DNA from: Platycnemis pennipes
Taxonomy: Eukaryota > Arthropoda > Insecta > Odonata > Platycnemididae
Length of the DNA stretch: 64,000 nucleotides
Assembly (NCBI GenBank): GCA_933228895.1
Contig: OW121854.1
Coordinates: forward strand, 53,300,609-53,364,608
Reading direction: 5' to 3'
This document shows, piece after piece, positions 45,546 through 57,960 of the stretch (the first letter of the stretch is position 1; the number at the start of each line of letters is the position of its first letter). The translations under genes were made by a program, and so were the position numbers. The notes under the pieces were generated by a model. The model saw nothing but the letters and a program-made list of their open reading frames with translations, searched no databases and was not told where the DNA came from.

Positions 45546-46619
45546 TACTATATACTCCGTGGTCTCCCATTACCACACGGGCCTACCTTCGGGTTGAAAC
45601 CTTTTTTCCAATATAAACATTACTTTGTCGCAGCATTTGCCTTTTTACCGAAGTATTATTTGTAGTTGTGAATTAGTATCACTAAATTCTGAATTACGCC
45701 TTCGATCGATGACTGCTAATCATATTTCAGTTGCTACTTTCGAATCTTGGAAAAAGGAAACAAGAAATTTTGTTTCTCATATTTGGGGTACCTACATTGT
45801 GTTGAGGTAGGATTTTTTCTGATTTGCAAATATTTTCCAATCATTAAATATTCTGTGTCTTTCGTAGCACAGAGTTTTCCTGTGTTCTGATAGCCCCTGC
45901 TTTCTTCAGTTCTGTTGCGAGGAATTAACTGAATCCATAAAAAATATGGCATTGGAATTACGTTTTGTCATATTCAACTATAATGAGAAATATGGCAATG
46001 ACAGCATAAATGTGCGACTATTGCTACTCCTATTATTAAGTTTAAATATGCAACTATCATCATTAATATTAGTTTTCCACCGATGAATATAAACCTGAAT
46101 CGACACTTCATTCCTACCATGACCTTAATTCCTCCTCCATCATTCTTGTCTATATCTCGTTCCTCAAAATACAATCGTTCCATTAAACCCGATTAAATTC
46201 TAAATTCCTCATGATATTTTACTTTACTATAGATATTAATTTATTTACAGTATTCAGCTATATTTTGTTCGATTAGATTTAGCTTGTAATCATTATTTCA
46301 TAATCGATTATCTTAATTTAATACTTAATTATTACCTTCTCAAGCTGTAACCGGATAACTCCTGGTTAAACTTTGACCGCTTCTTTGAAGTTGACTCATA
46401 TATCTAACCTCCTTCAACATCCCCAGTTATTTTGCGCACATGGGATATAATGGAAAGTTTAAATTATGTGCGGCGTAAATAATCTGCTAGGGAAACGGCC
46501 TGAGAAGTAAGACAACGACCGTATATAGATGCATCTTCTCAAGAACAAAATCTTTTAACTGAGAGAAATAGAGAAGACGTCGCTGTTAGCAGAATCTAAT
46601 TAAAATTTTGTGTGGCGAC
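45546..46619. other. No gene seen
   Basis: AT-rich. Nothing recognised. Confidence 0.55.
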
Positions 46620-47060
46620 ATGTCGCGAATTGCAGAAGGCAAGTGAGGGAACGGATGGAAATTTTGCAGGGGGAGTTTGGGGCTTACTGTTCGCCAGGAG
46701 TCGACGCCTCATTATGAAGGAGCTTTGATATATTTGGGGGTGGGTATCGGAAAGTGTGCCGGTAACGGCAAGCGGGAGTGAGTGAAGTGTCGAGAACCAA
46801 TCGCGAGGGATGAACTAAAACATCTAAGAGCTCGGAAATGAGTTTAAGGTAGTAGAAGGATGAAGTGGCGAGGATCGGGCTGCTTGAGACTCAAAAGATG
46901 TTATGTGTGGGAGGATGGAGAAGTGAGGATGAAAGGAAAAAATCCAAGGGCTGCGAGGGAAGAGAATGAGCTTTTCAGCGTGAAGGAAGGAAATTTAAGC
47001 GAGAAGCCAAACACGGAAAGTTTTTCGATGTAAGACAAAGCAGACCGGGTTTAAATTAAT
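46620..47060. other. Purine-rich, GC-richer island
   Basis: G/A-rich + strand with some CpG, as in the other islands. No frame worth calling. Confidence 0.35.
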
Positions 47061-47939
47061 AACACACCGACCTTTAAGTGCTCCTGTGCATTCATTCCTT
47101 GTTTATTATACTCGTCTTGGAGTGCTATACCGCCGCAAGATGCTTGAATGTTCTTCTTCATAAACAGGCATTACTACTGTGAAATGTTCTACTATCCTAC
47201 CATATCAAAATACACGCTGCTTTTTTTAACGTTATTGGCCACATTCTTTTACGTACAGAGTTTATTGGCATAACATATCGCAAAAAAATTGGTATTTTAT
47301 TCTTTTGAACAGCGACAAACGAGGTAGATGATGTTATTTCCAGGTTTCTGTGAAAGCTGACCATACTGAGAGAAGGATAAATAACTATCCTTTCGAACTG
47401 ATTTAGAATTTTGTGCCTCTGGCATGCGAAACAATGTTACCAATTTCGTTCCCCAATATATTTCACTTTGCAGCTATTTTAATCAGACTTCATTGCATAT
47501 TGCTATTCATGTTTCCCAATTGGGACTTCCAGCATATTTTTACAATCCTAGATTAAAATATCTCTCCATCATCACTAAAATTTTGACTTAATACGATTAA
47601 TCCAATATGATTCATTATCATTTGTGCAAAACGAACAACGTATGATGTTCTAAAATAAATGTACTCACCATGGAATTCAATAGGAAGTATTTATGTAATT
47701 TGCATGAATATCAGTTGATCAATACTTTTTATTCCACAACTATATCGGGTGATAATTTTTTATGAGCTGTCATTTTTTAATACTCTACTGTTAGATTGGT
47801 AATTCAATTCCTCTTCCATCGATTACCACGCGTGATGGTCCCCATGAATATCTGCGTCTTTATTACTTTGGACGGGTACCAACTGATGGCCGCCATAAAA
47901 TATCCAATTGATTGAATGCAACCAGTTATGAGAGGTTTA
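47061..47939. other. No gene seen
   Basis: AT-rich. Nothing recognised. Confidence 0.55.
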
Positions 47940-48780
47940 TTCATTCGTTCATTTCCAGAGTGTAATCCGCGTAAGGATCCACCAGGGGCAGCGGCGATCG
48001 CAATGCCTCGAAACTCCCGACGCGAGTTCCAGTTTATGCATATCTCTCCCTTCCGTTCACATTAAGCGAATGATGGTCCCATTTCGTAGGGCGCTGTGGA
48101 AATCGCTCAAAGAGATGGGGTAGCAGATGTCAGTCCGGGAACTCCCGAACCGTGGTGTTCGTGAGGGCGATCATGGGGCCAGGTCGGAACGGGCCATTGG
48201 GGACCCTTTCGCGGAAGGCCGAGGGATCAGGGAAGGAGGAGATGGAGCTGCTTTTGCGGTCGGGAGAGGAAGAATGGGGACGGAAGGGTGAGCGTCGTCT
48301 TCACTATTGGAAAATGCTTTCGCGAGAGGAAGGCGAAGGAGTTAGCGAAGGTGGGGAGGGGGATGAGGAGGGGGCGAGTAACAGGGCGAGGAAGATGGAA
48401 AAGTGAGAGTTGGGGTTCCCTCCGCCCCGGGCCGAAAGCGTAAGGTGGAGTTCCCAAGTTAGTTTCCTCGGGCCCGGTGTAGATTTAAGAAATTTTGAGG
48501 TTTCTCCCGAGACTTGATGGCGCTCCTAAATTATTTAATGGCTCAGAGGCGGAGTCCCGGCGCTACTTGCTGCTTCAATTAAGTTCAAAATTATTTTTCA
48601 GCGTTCCGTTAAAATTTGAGAGTGCGGGGGTGGTGAAAGTCCTCGAAGATTCACCATCCACGCGGAGTTCCACGCCACACTTGATAATTTTTCCCGCACA
48701 ATCCGTGCTTGCGGAAAATGCAATTAAGCCAATTCGGTTGTCCCTGGGACGTGTGAATTAAACCAATAAGCCGCTACTCC
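47940..48780. other. GC-rich, CpG-containing island
   Basis: CpG occurs throughout, with a G/A-rich core at 48160-48410. Open frames of 76-88 codons overlap on both strands with no domain. This is one of the more promoter-like patches, but nothing marks a transcript. Confidence 0.4.
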
Positions 48781-49789
48781 GTGAAAGATATTGTGTTGTT
48801 GCATTTTTATTCAATGCATTAATTAAGGCTACGTTAAGGCGAGCCCGTCTTGAAGCCAAAATTTCGTGGTTTCGAAACATACATTGGGCGTGGATGTAGT
48901 TTTTAAAGTGGAATAGATTTATATTAGACTGCGATACAAACGCTTTTGGATGTCCTTAGATGCATTTTTGCTAACTTGACATAGTTAGTAATTTATGTCG
49001 CTGATAATGACACGGATTCTTTTGTATTGCATATGTTGAGAAAGATCATTTCCTCCTTATGCTATCTCTCCACGTGAATTTTATCATTTTATGGCAGGAG
49101 TTTAATTAATTTTTGTTGCATATTTCATTTAAATAATTTTTGTATCAGTAGTAAATATTCCAGTCATGTTGGTATTTTATTTTCTTTCTCACTGCATAGT
49201 TATTCGCTACGCTATTCATCCGAAAAGGGAAGGCACACGATGAATAACTTGTGATGTCTCCTAGATGGTTTGAGAAAAGGAAACTACTTAATACAGAATA
49301 ATATGGTGAATGAGCGTTTGACGTGATTGGACGCAACTTGTCTCAACTAGCCCTTTGGGGTTATTGCTAAATGTTTTTTTTTACATTAATAAACATATCT
49401 GATGCTTTTTATGCACTTCAAAATACAGTTTAAAATGACAAAAGGAATAAAGATAAATAAAATACATTTACGCTTAAACTATTAACAAATAAAGTCCTGC
49501 TAAGCCTATGGCTTTTCAGCAGGTGCTCTTTTTTATCCACCGAATTTTGACAAACAAATTTTTAACAGGCAAAATGGTGCTTGGTTATTTTTACCGGGAT
49601 GTAATTCTGAAATTTATGACTTACCGTAATTTGTATACTCTGAATTTTCCCTCCGTGCATTGAAAGTGACCGTTTTCTGGCTAACTGCACGGCTACTGTC
49701 AGAAAGCATATTTACGGACATTTCTGCTTTCCCTGAGATATTTAACACATGCAGCCGAATTAAAGCAATTGAATTCTGGTCGCAGCTGT
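48781..49789. other. No gene seen; one strong small hairpin
   Basis: AT-rich. CCTGCTAAGCC at 49496-49506 pairs with GGCTT and AGCAGG at 49510-49523, an 11-bp stem with a 3-nt bulge and 3-nt loop. A T6 run follows near 49530. Confidence 0.5.
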
Positions 49790-50370
49790 TGCAGCTCTTT
49801 CGAGCTCTGGGTCAAGTGCTGAGGGTGAGCGAGAAGGAACGGCTGGTTTGCGTGAAGGAGAGAGAGATAAGGGGATAGAGAGAGAGAAAAGAGACGGAGA
49901 AAAATAAAGTATGAGGGTTACAATGATGGAGTGGGAATGTCAATCGACGTAGCGTGGGTGGACGCAAGTGGGGAAAGAAGTGGCATCAGCAAAGGTGAAG
50001 GGCCGCTGAAGATTTGATGGAGGAGAAGCTGAAAAGGGTTGCTGGATATCCATGTTCCTTGCGTGGTCCATTACCGGAAGCTGAGAGAGGCCGTTCCATA
50101 ATCTCCAGGCGGCTGTGCAAGGGGCCGAAATATTCCGAGAGTTTCTGACCCGCGTGTAGAAGGGGTCAAGATGCCAGCAAGTAGGAGTGCGGTGGAAAGT
50201 TAAGTACGGAACGAAAGTGGAACGAGGAAGGAAACGACGGAGAGATGGAGAGGGTTACAAGAGGCTGGGAGTTTCTGGGAGGAGGGAACAGTTGCGTGTC
50301 TTGAGGAGATAATCACTCGTGCTCAACCTCAGCCGGTAGGAAACGGAAGAAAGCGGCAGTGAGATTGATA
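49790..50370. other. Purine-rich island with GA repeat
   Basis: A GA-rich microsatellite-like stretch at 49850-49905 leads into GC-richer purine DNA up to about 50370. CCGAAATATTCCG at 50125-50137 is a near match to the GGAAATATTC motif of other islands. Confidence 0.4.
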
Positions 50371-50620
50371 CCGAACCGAGTCAATCAATAAACGTCTGCA
50401 TGTCAGACTTTTTGGATTGGAGTAGGTATTTCCCATTTGGTCTTTGAGTAAATAAGGCAGTGAATCCATTCTCGTTTTCTTTTCATAAACTCTTCAGCTA
50501 AGATATGCTCATATTTTTCTCTTACCGAGCCTTGTTGGACGTCAAAGCCCAAAAATTACCTGCTCATCTTATTGAGGACGTTAGGATTGCATGAAATCCT
50601 TCTAGATTCACTCCCACTTA

Positions 50621-51208
50621 TATAAGTTAGCATAAGTAGGCTATTCTTGGCAATTAGACTATAAATAGCTCAAAAGTGATACTGAAGTTATCGAAAACGC
50701 TATGATGTTCCCCCAAACCTAGGCGGGAAAAGAAAATTCTCGAGTGGTAAAGAATTCTCATTTGTTTGTCTTTAACGTCTGCATTTGAGGCTCACTTTTC
50801 ATATATCTAGATAAAGCTCTGGGTAATCTGGATAAAGCTCTTGTGACCCAAGAACCATATTTTCAGGATACAAACCATATCTCACTCTCTAACGCCTGCC
50901 TGGTATGCTTATTTGAAAACTAGAGTGAGTAATTGGGAGAAGTCTTTTTATACATACCCAACAAAAACCACTGTATTTAATTTGCTTTGCATTTATTTTT
51001 CATAGTGATACTCTAGGTAATAGATTATCTGCCATTGGGATTATTATTTAGCCTTATCCTCATGTACCAAGGAAACCTTGTTTAACGCATATTGACCAAG
51101 AAATCAGATCGTTCTAGGAAAGTTATATGCATAAGTTAGCTATTCTTGGCAATTAAACTACAAATAGCTGAAACGTGATACTGAAGTCATTGAAAACGCA
51201 TTGATGTT
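50621..51208. repeat. Two direct repeats of about 80-90 bp, 500 bp apart
   Basis: Copy 1 (50621-50710) and copy 2 (51128-51208) share TATTCTTGGCAATTA(G/A)ACTA, AAATAGCT, GTGATACTGAAGT and GAAAACGC. The intervening DNA also holds a small tandem of AGATAAAGCTCT and GGATAAAGCTCT near 50810-50842. The family is unknown. They could be the ends of an unrecognised element, but no flanking target duplication was found. Confidence 0.7.
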
Positions 51209-52512
51209 TTCTGTTACGTCACAAGGTAAAATCAGGTTTAAGTCTGTAAGCGTTACTATATTAAGAACCTTGAGCAATGTCAGACAATGGCGTAGTCATC
51301 TTCACGTTATCATTTTGTGCTTTTATGGGGCATATCTATTGGAGTTCTCCATACTGACTCATCATCCACAAAACTCAAAATGTTTAGTCCGCAAATAGAT
51401 GAGCCTTTCGTCAGTTCATTAAATATATCACGTGATAGCTATGTTTTACTTGGAGTTAAGGGAACCAAATGAACAAATGATGTCTAGAATCGATTTTGAA
51501 AGTTAAGTTCATCGCATAAATTTATATTATTGGCGATTTAATGTTTGCGTTTATCTAAGGCACAAATTGATTTTGCCTTCAATGTTGAAAAAATTCTATC
51601 GTTACATTTCAAATTGTACCCTATGAGAGTATCTGATCTTATTTAATAGCAATATTATGCAGTCAAGCTTTATGGAAAACTGTTAAATCATGGAAAATTG
51701 GATTTTAAATATCCTTTGAATAGGCACTGTCTAGGAAAAAAAATTATTACTATTAATTGATTACCCTAGGTACTGAAATACTCCGCACATTGTGACGCAC
51801 AGCATTTTTATATCAAAAAGGCTAAGCTGAATATCCTTTACTATGGGGTTTCCAGAATAACTCCACAATGAGATTTTCAGAGCATAGAATTGCCTTTTAG
51901 TCATTGATATGCATGCGAATGACTCGTGGAACACAAGTTCTCCACTTTCTCATTCCTGGTGTCACCAAACCATGTTTTATTATGCATTATGGAAGATAGT
52001 AGTCATTACTTAAGAGAGATGACACCATTGAGGTTTCGGCGGTGGACCTTATATAATAGGGAGAAGCTCACTCCCTTCCCCCATTCTTATCATCCAGGTT
52101 GTTATGAAGGGAGAGTGAATAGATATTAAATATGCTGATCAGTATAACGGGTATAGTGGACAGTACTGAACTTAATATAAAAAATGTGTACTTTAGTGGA
52201 AAAGAGGGGCCATTGGAACGTGAATAGACCTAATGGAGGAGAAATGGGACTAAAGTCAACGGGATGGCTTAGTCTAAAAATATGCCTCAGACTTTTCATG
52301 GCACATTCTCTTAACTCACCTTTCCATGATTTTTTTCTTTGTTATTTGTTGAACATCAACTGCTGCTGCTAGCGGAGCATTACTTCTCCATAAAACTGCT
52401 CGCCTTTCAAACTGGAAGTGCTTTTGCCGATCGAACCAGTTCTCCCTTCTATCATGCCTCTCAAAACTTCGAGTAATGATTCCATTTTCAAAAAATACAA
52501 TTCATATTTCAG
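51209..52512. other. No gene seen
   Basis: AT-rich, with only short frames. Nothing recognised. Confidence 0.5.
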
Positions 52513-52541
52513 ACCAGCTGTCAGTGTCTGCCAAAAGAGAT
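52513..52541 (+). other. Candidate 29-nt microexon
   Basis: TTCATATTTCAG is followed by a 29-nt segment and the strong donor GTAAGTAT at 52542. All three frames are open, for example QLSVSAKRD. Very short exons are real in animal genes but also arise by chance. Nothing ties this to a gene. Confidence 0.25.
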
Positions 52542-54283
52542 GTAAGTATAAGAAAAGAAGGGATTTGGGGATAGGCTGTAGTTTATTGAGAGTATCTTTG
52601 TGTGATCAGTCAATACATCCAAGTTTTATCCCTTGGACTTAAAATTAATATGCCAACACTCATTTCGTTAGCAAAAGGCATAAGATTATTTGCCATATAG
52701 ATAATACAGTAGAATAATTTATCTTTTCCAGGAAGGATAAAATGATTTAAGTAAAACGTGAGGATTTTTAATGTCAAAAGCTAAAAAAAGTTTGCATCCT
52801 AGCTTGGTAGACTGCGCACGCATTATAACATTTCCTTTTTATGCAGCATGATTTTTAACATGTTGAATAATTTAGCTATTTGCGACAAAGTTTTACTCTT
52901 AAGTTTAGTTATGATTGACTATTTTATCCTTGATATACAACGATAATTATAAAAATGGAAAATGTGATTGAAATATTTGTTGGTTTATTATATTCTCTCC
53001 TTCACTTTTAGTTAGCTATACAGAACGATTTCGATTAGGTGATTCTCATTTATCCGCAAGTTCTTTACTGCTGGGTCGAATTCGAATCTCAGAATTGGGT
53101 CTCCCATGTCCACCTGCTTGATTTATTTTACTCTTTGATTGATCACTTTCTTCGCATAATCACTCACAATATTGCCTCAATGTTTTTATTTCGCATTCAT
53201 GTTCAGTTAAAATGTCTTCATTCTTGTCTATCATGACATTTTCTCTAATGCCTCTTTCAGTACAACCAATGATGTGGTTTCTTTCAATCATATAGGCAGC
53301 ATACGTCTTCACATGTTTTATTGGTTTTCGGATACATTCATCAGCACCATTTCTTTTCTTTCCGCTCTAAGGCGTTTCATTTTTTTTTACTACCAGAGTT
53401 ATATTTTTTATTTTTCATAATTTTTGTAATCTAATATCTTTTTATTATATTCCTTTTTCCGTTAAACATTTTTGCTTAATTATAGTTTCCTTCATCCTTT
53501 TACTTCGTTTGCAGCTTCCTGATACCCATTTTTTTCCTATTTTTTCATCCCTTTTTTCACCAACGATATAATTGCATATTCTTCCAACTTGTTCTCCCAT
53601 GCTTCCAAAATGGTAAGCAAAGGTGGTTTCTCCTTCAATTTCTTTGCTTTCCAAAATATTTGAGTAAGTTGGTTAAGGAAGTAGTAAATGATACGTGCAG
53701 ATGCGTATTAAAATTAGAAGTATTTTTTCTTAGCTTACTTTGTGTGTACTGGACCAAGTAAACTGTACCACTGTGATTTTAGTAGCATCAATAGCTGGAA
53801 CATTAGACTAGCATTCCATTTCCCTTCTTTGTGCAATTTAAGAACGCAATTTTTCTCTTGGTGTATCTCTTTCTCGTTCAACCTAAGTCTTATTTCCCTT
53901 CATTCCTTCACAAGTTCATATGATTTTTCTCGATTTAAGGCAGTATATTTATTTCTCTTATGAAATTTAACAAAATAATCAAAAGCTGCTCCATTTAACT
54001 TTGTTCACGGAAAATTCCTATTTCAATATTGGCTATCCTATCAGAGATGCCCTTAACCCACTTATCTTTGTTTCTGTCAACTTCACTAATTGTCAAAAAC
54101 GCTTCATGATATGCTCGGGCAGTTACATATGTGAAGAATCAAACTTCTTTTTCTGAATTGAAACCTTTTTATTAATTTGTGAACTGGTTGTCGAAGAAAA
54201 AACATCGGGCTACACTTCAGGGAAGTTCTATAAAACCTCTTTATTTTAAAGCTTGTTTTCCCATGCAGTGCACTTTATTTCTT
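52542..54283. other. No gene seen; pyrimidine-rich in part
   Basis: AT-rich, with T/C-rich stretches at 53370-53660 and 53800-53940. Nothing recognised. Confidence 0.5.
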
Positions 54284-55030
54284 GGCGAGGATCAGTTTTG
54301 ATTTCGGAAGGGGAAGGCCACTCGGGATGCGATTGCAGTGATGAGAATACTAGTTGAAAGGAATCTTGAATACATTCAGGATATATTCGCGTGCTTTGTT
54401 GATTTCGGAAAGTCATTCAATAGAGTGAGGTGGGACAAGTTAATGGAAAAACAGCAGGTAGAGTAATTTTCCTATCAAGGTAGTGTGTTGGGAGAAAAAT
54501 GGTATAGCAGTGTTGAAGTGAGAGGAGAACTGCATAGGTTAAAGAAGCTTTTACTCGTAGGCGTGAACTAATGACAGGGGCGTTGAGTAGGGAAGTGAAG
54601 AAAAGACTAGTGAAAAGTTTACTATGGAGCGTTGCACTATATGGGGCGGAAACGTGGGCTTTGCGAAAAGAAGATGAACATAGACTTAGGGCTTTTGAGA
54701 TGTGGGTGCGGAGAAGGATGGAGAAAGTAAAGTGGGTCGAAAGGAAGACGAACGATGAAGTGCTAGAATTGGTGTGGGAGGAAAGAAATTTGATAGATGA
54801 AATTAGGAGAAGGCAGAAGGTGTGGATGGAAAAGGTAATAAAAGGGGATGGAGTTTTGGAGGAGGTGATTGAGGGAAGAGCGGGGAAGAGGGAGGAGAAG
54901 AACGATTAGCTTGGATGGAATGATGGGTGGCAGGACGTATGAGGGGCTGAAGAGGGACATCGTGTGAAATTTAGGGGGTGGGAAGAATCACATGTCCATT
55001 TAGACCTACCTTCACCGGTAGAATACTAAT
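54284..55030 (+). pseudogene. RTE-like LINE remnant with large internal deletion
   Basis: The first part (54284-54465) encodes GEDQF, a TGA, and then FRKGKATRDAIAVM, LEYIQDIFACFVDFGKSFNR and VRWDKLME, an RT finger/palm segment. The part with the (F/Y)ADD active site is missing. From 54571 to 54909 an open frame gives VKKRLVKSLLWSVALYGAET, EDEHRLRAFEMWVRRRMEKV and IRRRQKVWMEKVIKGDGVLE, which is the standard RTE C-terminal region. RTYEGLKRDIV follows up to about 54965, and then a 3' tail ends near AGAATACTAATAATAG. The 3' tail matches that at 63105-63320, so the two belong to one subfamily, distinct from the copies near 4, 8.8 and 29 kb. Confidence 0.85.
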
Positions 55031-55497
55031 AATAGTACAATTCATTATTAGGTATCTAAAAGGTTTAGTATATCCTTTATCAGTTGAATTAATAAAGAGA
55101 TGATATGCTTGTGATATTTCATAGCCAATTCAGTGACTGTTATGTCGTAAGAGGTACCATGCTTATTAAGACGTGTCATTCGTAAATGTGTTTAACACCT
55201 ACTCCACAGTAAATGTAGTTCACTACACAGTGAAGGTGTTTTACGTTTACATATAAAAGAAATAAAAGGATAACCTATTCACTGACAGCTTTTTCATATG
55301 CCAACAAAATAATATGATGCAATCATCATTATTGATTGTGAAGAAACTGAAATAGAGAGACTTTCTACTGTGTGGACTAGAAAGTTCCTCATTAGCTCTC
55401 ATTATTAATGCTAGCAGTAGAACCATGGCACGTGAAATGTAATGAATTAATTATTTATGGTGATGATGTAGCTTCCGAGGCAGTCATTACCTATTCC
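55031..55497. other. No gene seen
   Basis: AT-rich. Nothing recognised. Confidence 0.5.
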
Positions 55498-55833
55498 TCA
55501 TCGGTGTAGAGCAGGAAGAGGAAGACGGAAGTGACAAGAAGCTCTTGGACGAATTTTGCAAGCTGGCGGCGTTGGAAGATTCTTGCTTACCATGCCGTCG
55601 GCCAGAAGTGGACTGGTGTCGATGGTGATAGTTTTATATATATCATCAGCTTCACTCAGTCCACTGCTGGACGTGTGGCTCCTCGTGGACCTATCCAAAT
55701 ATTTCTCCTGTACCGCAGGTGTGATATGTGTTTTTTGGGTGGTCATGAGCCATAGTTTAAGCGAAGGCAGCTGCTGTAAAATGTTTAGGGTAGGGTTCAT
55801 TCTGCACAGAGATGTTCGACAGTGCATTTTCAC
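55498..55833 (-). other. Unassigned open frame in GC-richer DNA
   Basis: A 111-codon minus frame starts at Met (55833) and contains LPSLKLWLMTTQKTHITPAV, then SSSGLSEADDIYKTITIDTS and PLLADGMVSKNLPTPPACK. The composition is less skewed than in the purine islands and looks protein-like. However, + strand frames of 74 and 94 codons overlap it, and no domain or splice pair supports it. It could be an exon of an unknown gene or a remnant of an element. Confidence 0.2.
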
Positions 55834-55859
55834 TGAATGAGGGCATGAGAAGCATCATA

Positions 55860-57160
55860 TCATTATCTCGTTTGCTTATCCTTCTCTTCAAGCTTCACAT
55901 TGATATCAACGTATAATTCCTACCATTGGAAAATCATTCCTATCAGTGATCCAACGTGTTGAAGACGAGACTATCATTTATCAGTCAACATTTGAAATTT
56001 TTTCATGAAATTCTCTATCGTTGTAAATTCTGATTTACATCGACATTCCCCCTATATCTAATAATTTTACTTAGATTCCAATAATTCATTGATTTTGCTT
56101 TATTTCTGTTTATTAGATAACGTTTTCTTAATTGAGTTGGACATTTTCCGTTAATCATACTTATGTAAATGTTAGTAATTTTGCAAGGAATTTGAATTAT
56201 AATTCGCTGATTAATTGAATCGATTAAAAAATACCTCATTAAATGATTATTTACACTTGTTACATTTTTCTTAAACACCGGCAATTCAGTCTAAAATATG
56301 AGTTATATTTTTACCCTCGTAAAAATTTTATGCTGAATTTTCCTTTGCGTTCATACACTAAAGTTCACGTCTGGGCACTATGTCTACCACGTGCAATTGG
56401 CTACACTAAAAGTACTACATTGAAATCTCTTCATTGAAAACCCCCTAATAGTACACTACAATAAAGCGTAATGAACTCAAATCCTACGAAGGATATAAGA
56501 TTTTACTGCAAGAGATACTTTCTACTCAATTATTGTGAGCGAGAAGACACCGTACTCTTTCCCTCTTGCCTTGAGGACGGTTAAAGAGTGGTTTATTGAA
56601 AAGTATGCAGTAGACCCCTGTCCTTGTGCCGAGTACCGTTTCGTTGGAAGCATAAATTAGACCCTAAAGCGTCATCGACCTATATTCTTTCTAGGAACAG
56701 TGTATCTCTCCAGTTTGCACCCTATCACGTAGAATAATCTCTGTTCCATTTTTTACTCATCATAAAATAAAATATCTTTCTCTGGAATAGGATCAAGGGG
56801 ACATTTGCATATGATTCATATTTTATAATTAAATATAGGCTCACATATTCTTGCTATTTTAAATACATTTTTGCATTTATTATTGTAGTAAGTTGATGAA
56901 GAGAGACAACAGACAGCTAATGTCGTTTGTCCAATTAAGAATTGGTGGATAACTGGGTAGAGATTGGAATTTAAATGGAAGAGTGAGAGATTAACGCGGC
57001 ATAGGCATTAGCATGAGTAGGTACCTTGAGAACCTTGCAAGGCAAGTCTCTTCGGCGTTGAGAACTTTTACGTCCCATCTCTTCAACAAAATGATTTACT
57101 GGCACTGCTCCCGACATATCGCCTAAGCAGGGACTAGTACTTCAGTGGAAAATTGGCCCC
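55860..57160. other. No gene seen
   Basis: AT-rich. Nothing recognised. Confidence 0.5.
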
Positions 57161-57310
57161 ATCTCGGGATTCAATCCAGAACCCTCATAATGAGAAGCCA
57201 GTGCCGTAACGTTTTTATCAACATAATTCCGTATACCAATCCAATCTCGGGATTCAATCCAGGGCCATAGTAATGAGAAGCCATTACTCTAACCATGTAC
57301 CGACAAAAAA
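57161..57310 (-). repeat. Two tandem tRNA-derived SINE pieces
   Basis: Two copies of a 50-base segment start at 57161 and 57244 (83-bp period). Each contains ATCTCGGGATTCAATCCAG and AATGAGAAGCCA. Read on the minus strand the second copy gives GGTTAGAGTAATGGC (A-box-like D arm) and then CTGGATTGAATCCCGAG (T arm with a B-box-like sequence). The spacing fits a tRNA head. The first copy has a decayed A box. These are SINE heads rather than tRNA genes. Confidence 0.6.
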
Positions 57311-57529
57311 CTTGTAATTTCTTAATACTTCTCAATCCTTCCGATATAGTTCCTTGATTTTCAGTGATGATATGGTGATGCTATTCACTTTGTCTAGGAC
57401 TACCTGGTGGTTTGAGTCACTTGTGGTGCATAAATAGCTAGTCACCAAAAGTTATCTTTGCTCCGAAAGGGAATGGTTAGGTGCCTCCATAATGAGACGT
57501 AAAAGTCTACCCACTGTCTGAACAGCTAA
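57311..57529. other. No gene seen
   Basis: Mixed composition spacer. Nothing recognised. Confidence 0.4.
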
Positions 57530-57960
57530 CGTCAACGGTTCAGGGAAGGGCTTAATGAGAGTTGAAGTAAAGGGTTATTTTTCCGGGGGGGAGTGTACTC
57601 GACACGAATGAATGTGGCTGCGTTCCATATGTTGTTGAAACTGCTTTTCAAATGTGACAATTCGACGAGTTTGCCAGGAATTAGTTGGTTGGCCGGTTTG
57701 CCAGAGGCGCGTGCCTTAATGAATGGCTCCACCGTCATGCGGCAATGTGTTTGTTGAGCGTCAACAGGCCCGACTGCGTTCTTTGCTCAGGCCGAGGATA
57801 TGAGGTCCGTTCTCTTAAGGCCGGATGTAGGTATGTAGCGATCAACCAGAGCCTTGAGAAGCGGATGCGGTGGGTGGTAGATGAGCGGGTGAGCTCGCGT
57901 GTGGTTTACATGTTAGAGACGGTGTTTGACAGCATGGATAGCTGACCCCCCGGTTATATA
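57530..57960. other. GC-richer island with CpG
   Basis: Contains TTTGCCAGAGGCGCGTGCC and similar CpG-bearing DNA. An 86-codon + frame (57685-57945) is open and overlaps a minus frame. It has no recognised domain. Confidence 0.35.
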
